Source: Fusobacteria bacterium ZRK30 (GTDB taxonomy: Bacteria; Fusobacteriota; Fusobacteriia; Fusobacteriales; Fusobacteriaceae). Taken from it: 64,000 bases of DNA. Below the pieces are notes generated by a model that had not been told where the DNA came from, made no database searches, and saw nothing but the letters and a program-made list of their open reading frames with translations. Below, one piece after another: positions 60,854 to 64,000 of this stretch. The stretch lies in contig CP102405.1 in NCBI GenBank assembly GCA_024628785.1, positions 806,001 through 870,000 on the forward strand, read 5' to 3'. The position numbers were made by a program, and so were the translations under genes. Numbering within the stretch: position 1 is the stretch's first letter; the number at the start of each line of letters is the position of its first letter.

Positions 60854-61385
60854 GAAAAAAAAGGTTGAAGAAGAAAAAGTGGAAGAAGTGTTAAATGAGG
60901 AAAAAATAGAAGAGGTTGTAGAGGAAACATTAGAAGATAAAGTAGCTAAGATCGAGGCTGATCTTGAAGATTGGAAGAGTGCGTATGCTAGAAAGAATGC
61001 AGAATTTCAAAATTTTACTAAGAGAAAGCAAAATGAATTAGAAGAATTTAGAAAATATGCTTCAGAAAAAGTAATCTTAAAAGTATTAGAAGCTGTGGAT
61101 AACCTTGAAAGAGGAGTTGCGGCATCTGTTGAAACAAAAGATTTTGATGCGTTGGTAAAAGGAGTAGAGATGACACTATCTCAAATGCATGGAATCATGA
61201 ATACAGAAGGGGTAGAACCTATTGAAGCATTAGGAGAAGAGTTTGATCCTCATCTTCACCAAGCTGTGATGACAGAAAATTGTGAAGATATCGATAATGA
61301 TCACATCATAATGGAATTACAAAAAGGATATAAGATGAAGGAAAGAGTAATCAGACCTTCAATGGTAAAAGTTTGTAAAAAATAG
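60846..61385 (+). CDS. grpE: Nucleotide exchange factor GrpE
   Basis: 179 residues. An acidic coiled-coil N-terminus (to about 90) leads to the beta domain with the ending FDPHLHQAVMTENCED and GYKMKERVIRPSMVKVCK, typical of GrpE. It releases ADP from DnaK. It overlaps hrcA. Confidence 0.95.
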   Translation: MSKKKKVEEEKVEEVLNEEKIEEVVEETLEDKVAKIEADLEDWKSAYARKNAEFQNFTKRKQNELEEFRKYASEKVILKVLEAVDNLERGVAASVETKDFDALVKGVEMTLSQMHGIMNTEGVEPIEALGEEFDPHLHQAVMTENCEDIDNDHIIMELQKGYKMKERVIRPSMVKVCKK

Positions 61386-61432
61386 TACTCATCGATGGAA
61401 ATATCGAAGTGAAAAATAAAATAATAATATAA

Positions 61433-63304
<1,872 letters not shown>

Positions 63305-63329
63305 GAATAAGAGTGGGTTTGAAAAAAAT

Positions 63330-63365
63330 AAGAGGGGGCTAAGCTTATAGGGTTTAGCCTCTCTT
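63330..63365 (+). terminator. Terminator-like hairpin after dnaK
   Basis: AAGAGGGGGCTAA (63330-63342) pairs imperfectly, with one bulged G, with TTTAGCCTCTCTT (63353-63365). A weak T-rich tail follows. Confidence 0.55.
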
Positions 63366-63464
63366 CTTGTATGGTATGGAAATCTATATTTTTCATATAC
63401 ATGAATTGGTGTCCGAAAGGACGGATGAAGCTAAAAAATGACATGAAATAGGGGGATACAATAG

Positions 63465-63917
63465 ATGTTAAAATTAGAGAGAATGTCAGAATCGGACTTT
63501 AATATGGTAAAGGGAAAGATGATTGCTGATTACGCTAAAGACAAAGTAAAGGTTGGACACTGGTCGGATAGAGATGCTTTAGAGTTATCTAAGGAAGCGT
63601 TGGATAAGATTTTAAGTGAGGGAATAGCTACTCCTAACCACTATTTGTTAAATGCCTATGAAGATGAAGTTAAGGTAGGATTTGTTTGGATGAATGAATT
63701 TAACAATGAGATGTTTGTAAATAACACTTGTATCTTTGAAGAGTTTCAGGAAAAAGAATATGAGTTGCAGTTCATTGAGTTAATTGAAGAAAAGGCCAAT
63801 GAGTTGGATATAAAAAAAATAAATGTCCATTCATATGGATATAATGAAAAAAATATAGCAGTATACAAGAAAATGGGATATGATATAACTGATATATATT
63901 TAAACAAAGGAATATAA
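63465..63917 (+). CDS. GNAT family acetyltransferase
   Basis: 150 residues. The C-terminal half carries GNAT features (NVHSYGYNEKNIAVYKKMGYD). The acetyl-CoA loop is degenerate in its central part (TCIFEEFQEKEYELQFIELI where RGxGxG is usual). The substrate is unknown. AGGGGGA is present upstream. It lies 160 bp after dnaK and is probably not part of the heat-shock operon. Confidence 0.72.
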   Translation: MLKLERMSESDFNMVKGKMIADYAKDKVKVGHWSDRDALELSKEALDKILSEGIATPNHYLLNAYEDEVKVGFVWMNEFNNEMFVNNTCIFEEFQEKEYELQFIELIEEKANELDIKKINVHSYGYNEKNIAVYKKMGYDITDIYLNKGI

Positions 63918-63952
63918 CTATAAAAGTTGGACTTTGAATGAGGAGAATAACT

Positions 63953-64000
63953 ATGGGATATAAGATAACCGATGGAATCGCAGAGGCTGTTATAGATAGT
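63953..64000 (+). CDS. Start of a gene, truncated by the window edge
   Basis: ATG 63953 with AGGAG (63940-63944) upstream begins MGYKITDGIAEAVIDS and continues past the end. The first 16 residues do not identify the product. Confidence 0.55.
   Translation, partial: MGYKITDGIAEAVIDS

Overview
The window is an AT-rich, tightly packed stretch of bacterial chromosome. The best fit is a member of the Fusobacteriota, possibly an Ilyobacter, Propionigenium or Psychrilyobacter relative. Three things point there: strong A/T-ending codon use, an outer-membrane (diderm) gene set with amino-acid and anaerobic metabolism, and Fusobacteria-like versions of FtsEX-EnvC, SmpB/tmRNA and HrcA-GrpE-DnaK. This assignment is inference; no rRNA gene is present. 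I see no rRNA, tRNA, CRISPR array, prophage or intact insertion sequence.

Layout. 1-3.8 kb: start of an exported protein, then an Fe(III) ABC importer (binding protein, permease, ATPase). 3.8-15.3 kb: mostly single genes with their own terminators (a lone CuA-type cupredoxin, MntP, CtlX-like citrulline hydrolase, SstT, a flavoprotein reductase divergent from a MarR regulator across a 48-bp perfect palindrome, Nudix, BrnQ, DUF554, EamA, GNAT). 15.6-17.8 kb: a small membrane protein, tmRNA next to smpB, and an outer-membrane beta-barrel. 17.9-25 kb: a self-contained sigma-54 island (rpoN, a PAS-AAA+ activator, a near-perfect -24/-12 promoter, then an enolase-superfamily enzyme, a CaiT-like BCCT transporter and a split UxaA-type lyase). 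25-35.4 kb, all minus strand: housekeeping genes (HAD phosphatase, an unrecognised ParB-like protein, phosphoesterase, Era, a catalytically altered tyrosine recombinase, RecN, NadK, EnvC, FtsX, FtsE). 35.6-41.8 kb: topoisomerase III, LD-carboxypeptidase, a PBP4-like lipoprotein and an M20 amidohydrolase. 41.9-50.3 kb: a polyamine regulon (XRE-cupin regulator, PotABCD, SpeA-SpeD-SpeE-SpeB). 50.4-59.7 kb: ArsB/NhaD transporter with an EIIA-CBS protein, a GntR regulator, PpdK, a 57-codon gene, a PerM-type transporter, a FAH-family enzyme and an acidic protein. 59.7-64 kb: CIRCE-hrcA-grpE-dnaK, an acetyltransferase, and the start of another gene.

How the genes work together. The polyamine block reads as one circuit: arginine is decarboxylated to agmatine, agmatinase gives putrescine, and SpeD/SpeE make spermidine, while PotABCD imports polyamines. 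The pot and spe promoters share a 43-bp downstream element that differs at only 6 positions, and the XRE-cupin protein beside pot is its natural regulator.

Most promising for novelty: (1) the sigma-54 island at 17.9-25 kb, whose substrate I cannot assign but which probably takes up a quaternary-ammonium or similar zwitterionic hydroxy acid and breaks it down through an enolase-superfamily step and a UxaA/SuyB-type lyase; (2) FtsE, which has lost nearly all ATPase motifs although its FtsX and EnvC partners are retained; (3) a stand-alone CuA domain; (4) a small family of intergenic palindromic repeats (three copies). Start codons were moved downstream in several genes where a clear Shine-Dalgarno sequence precedes an internal ATG; these cases are noted.
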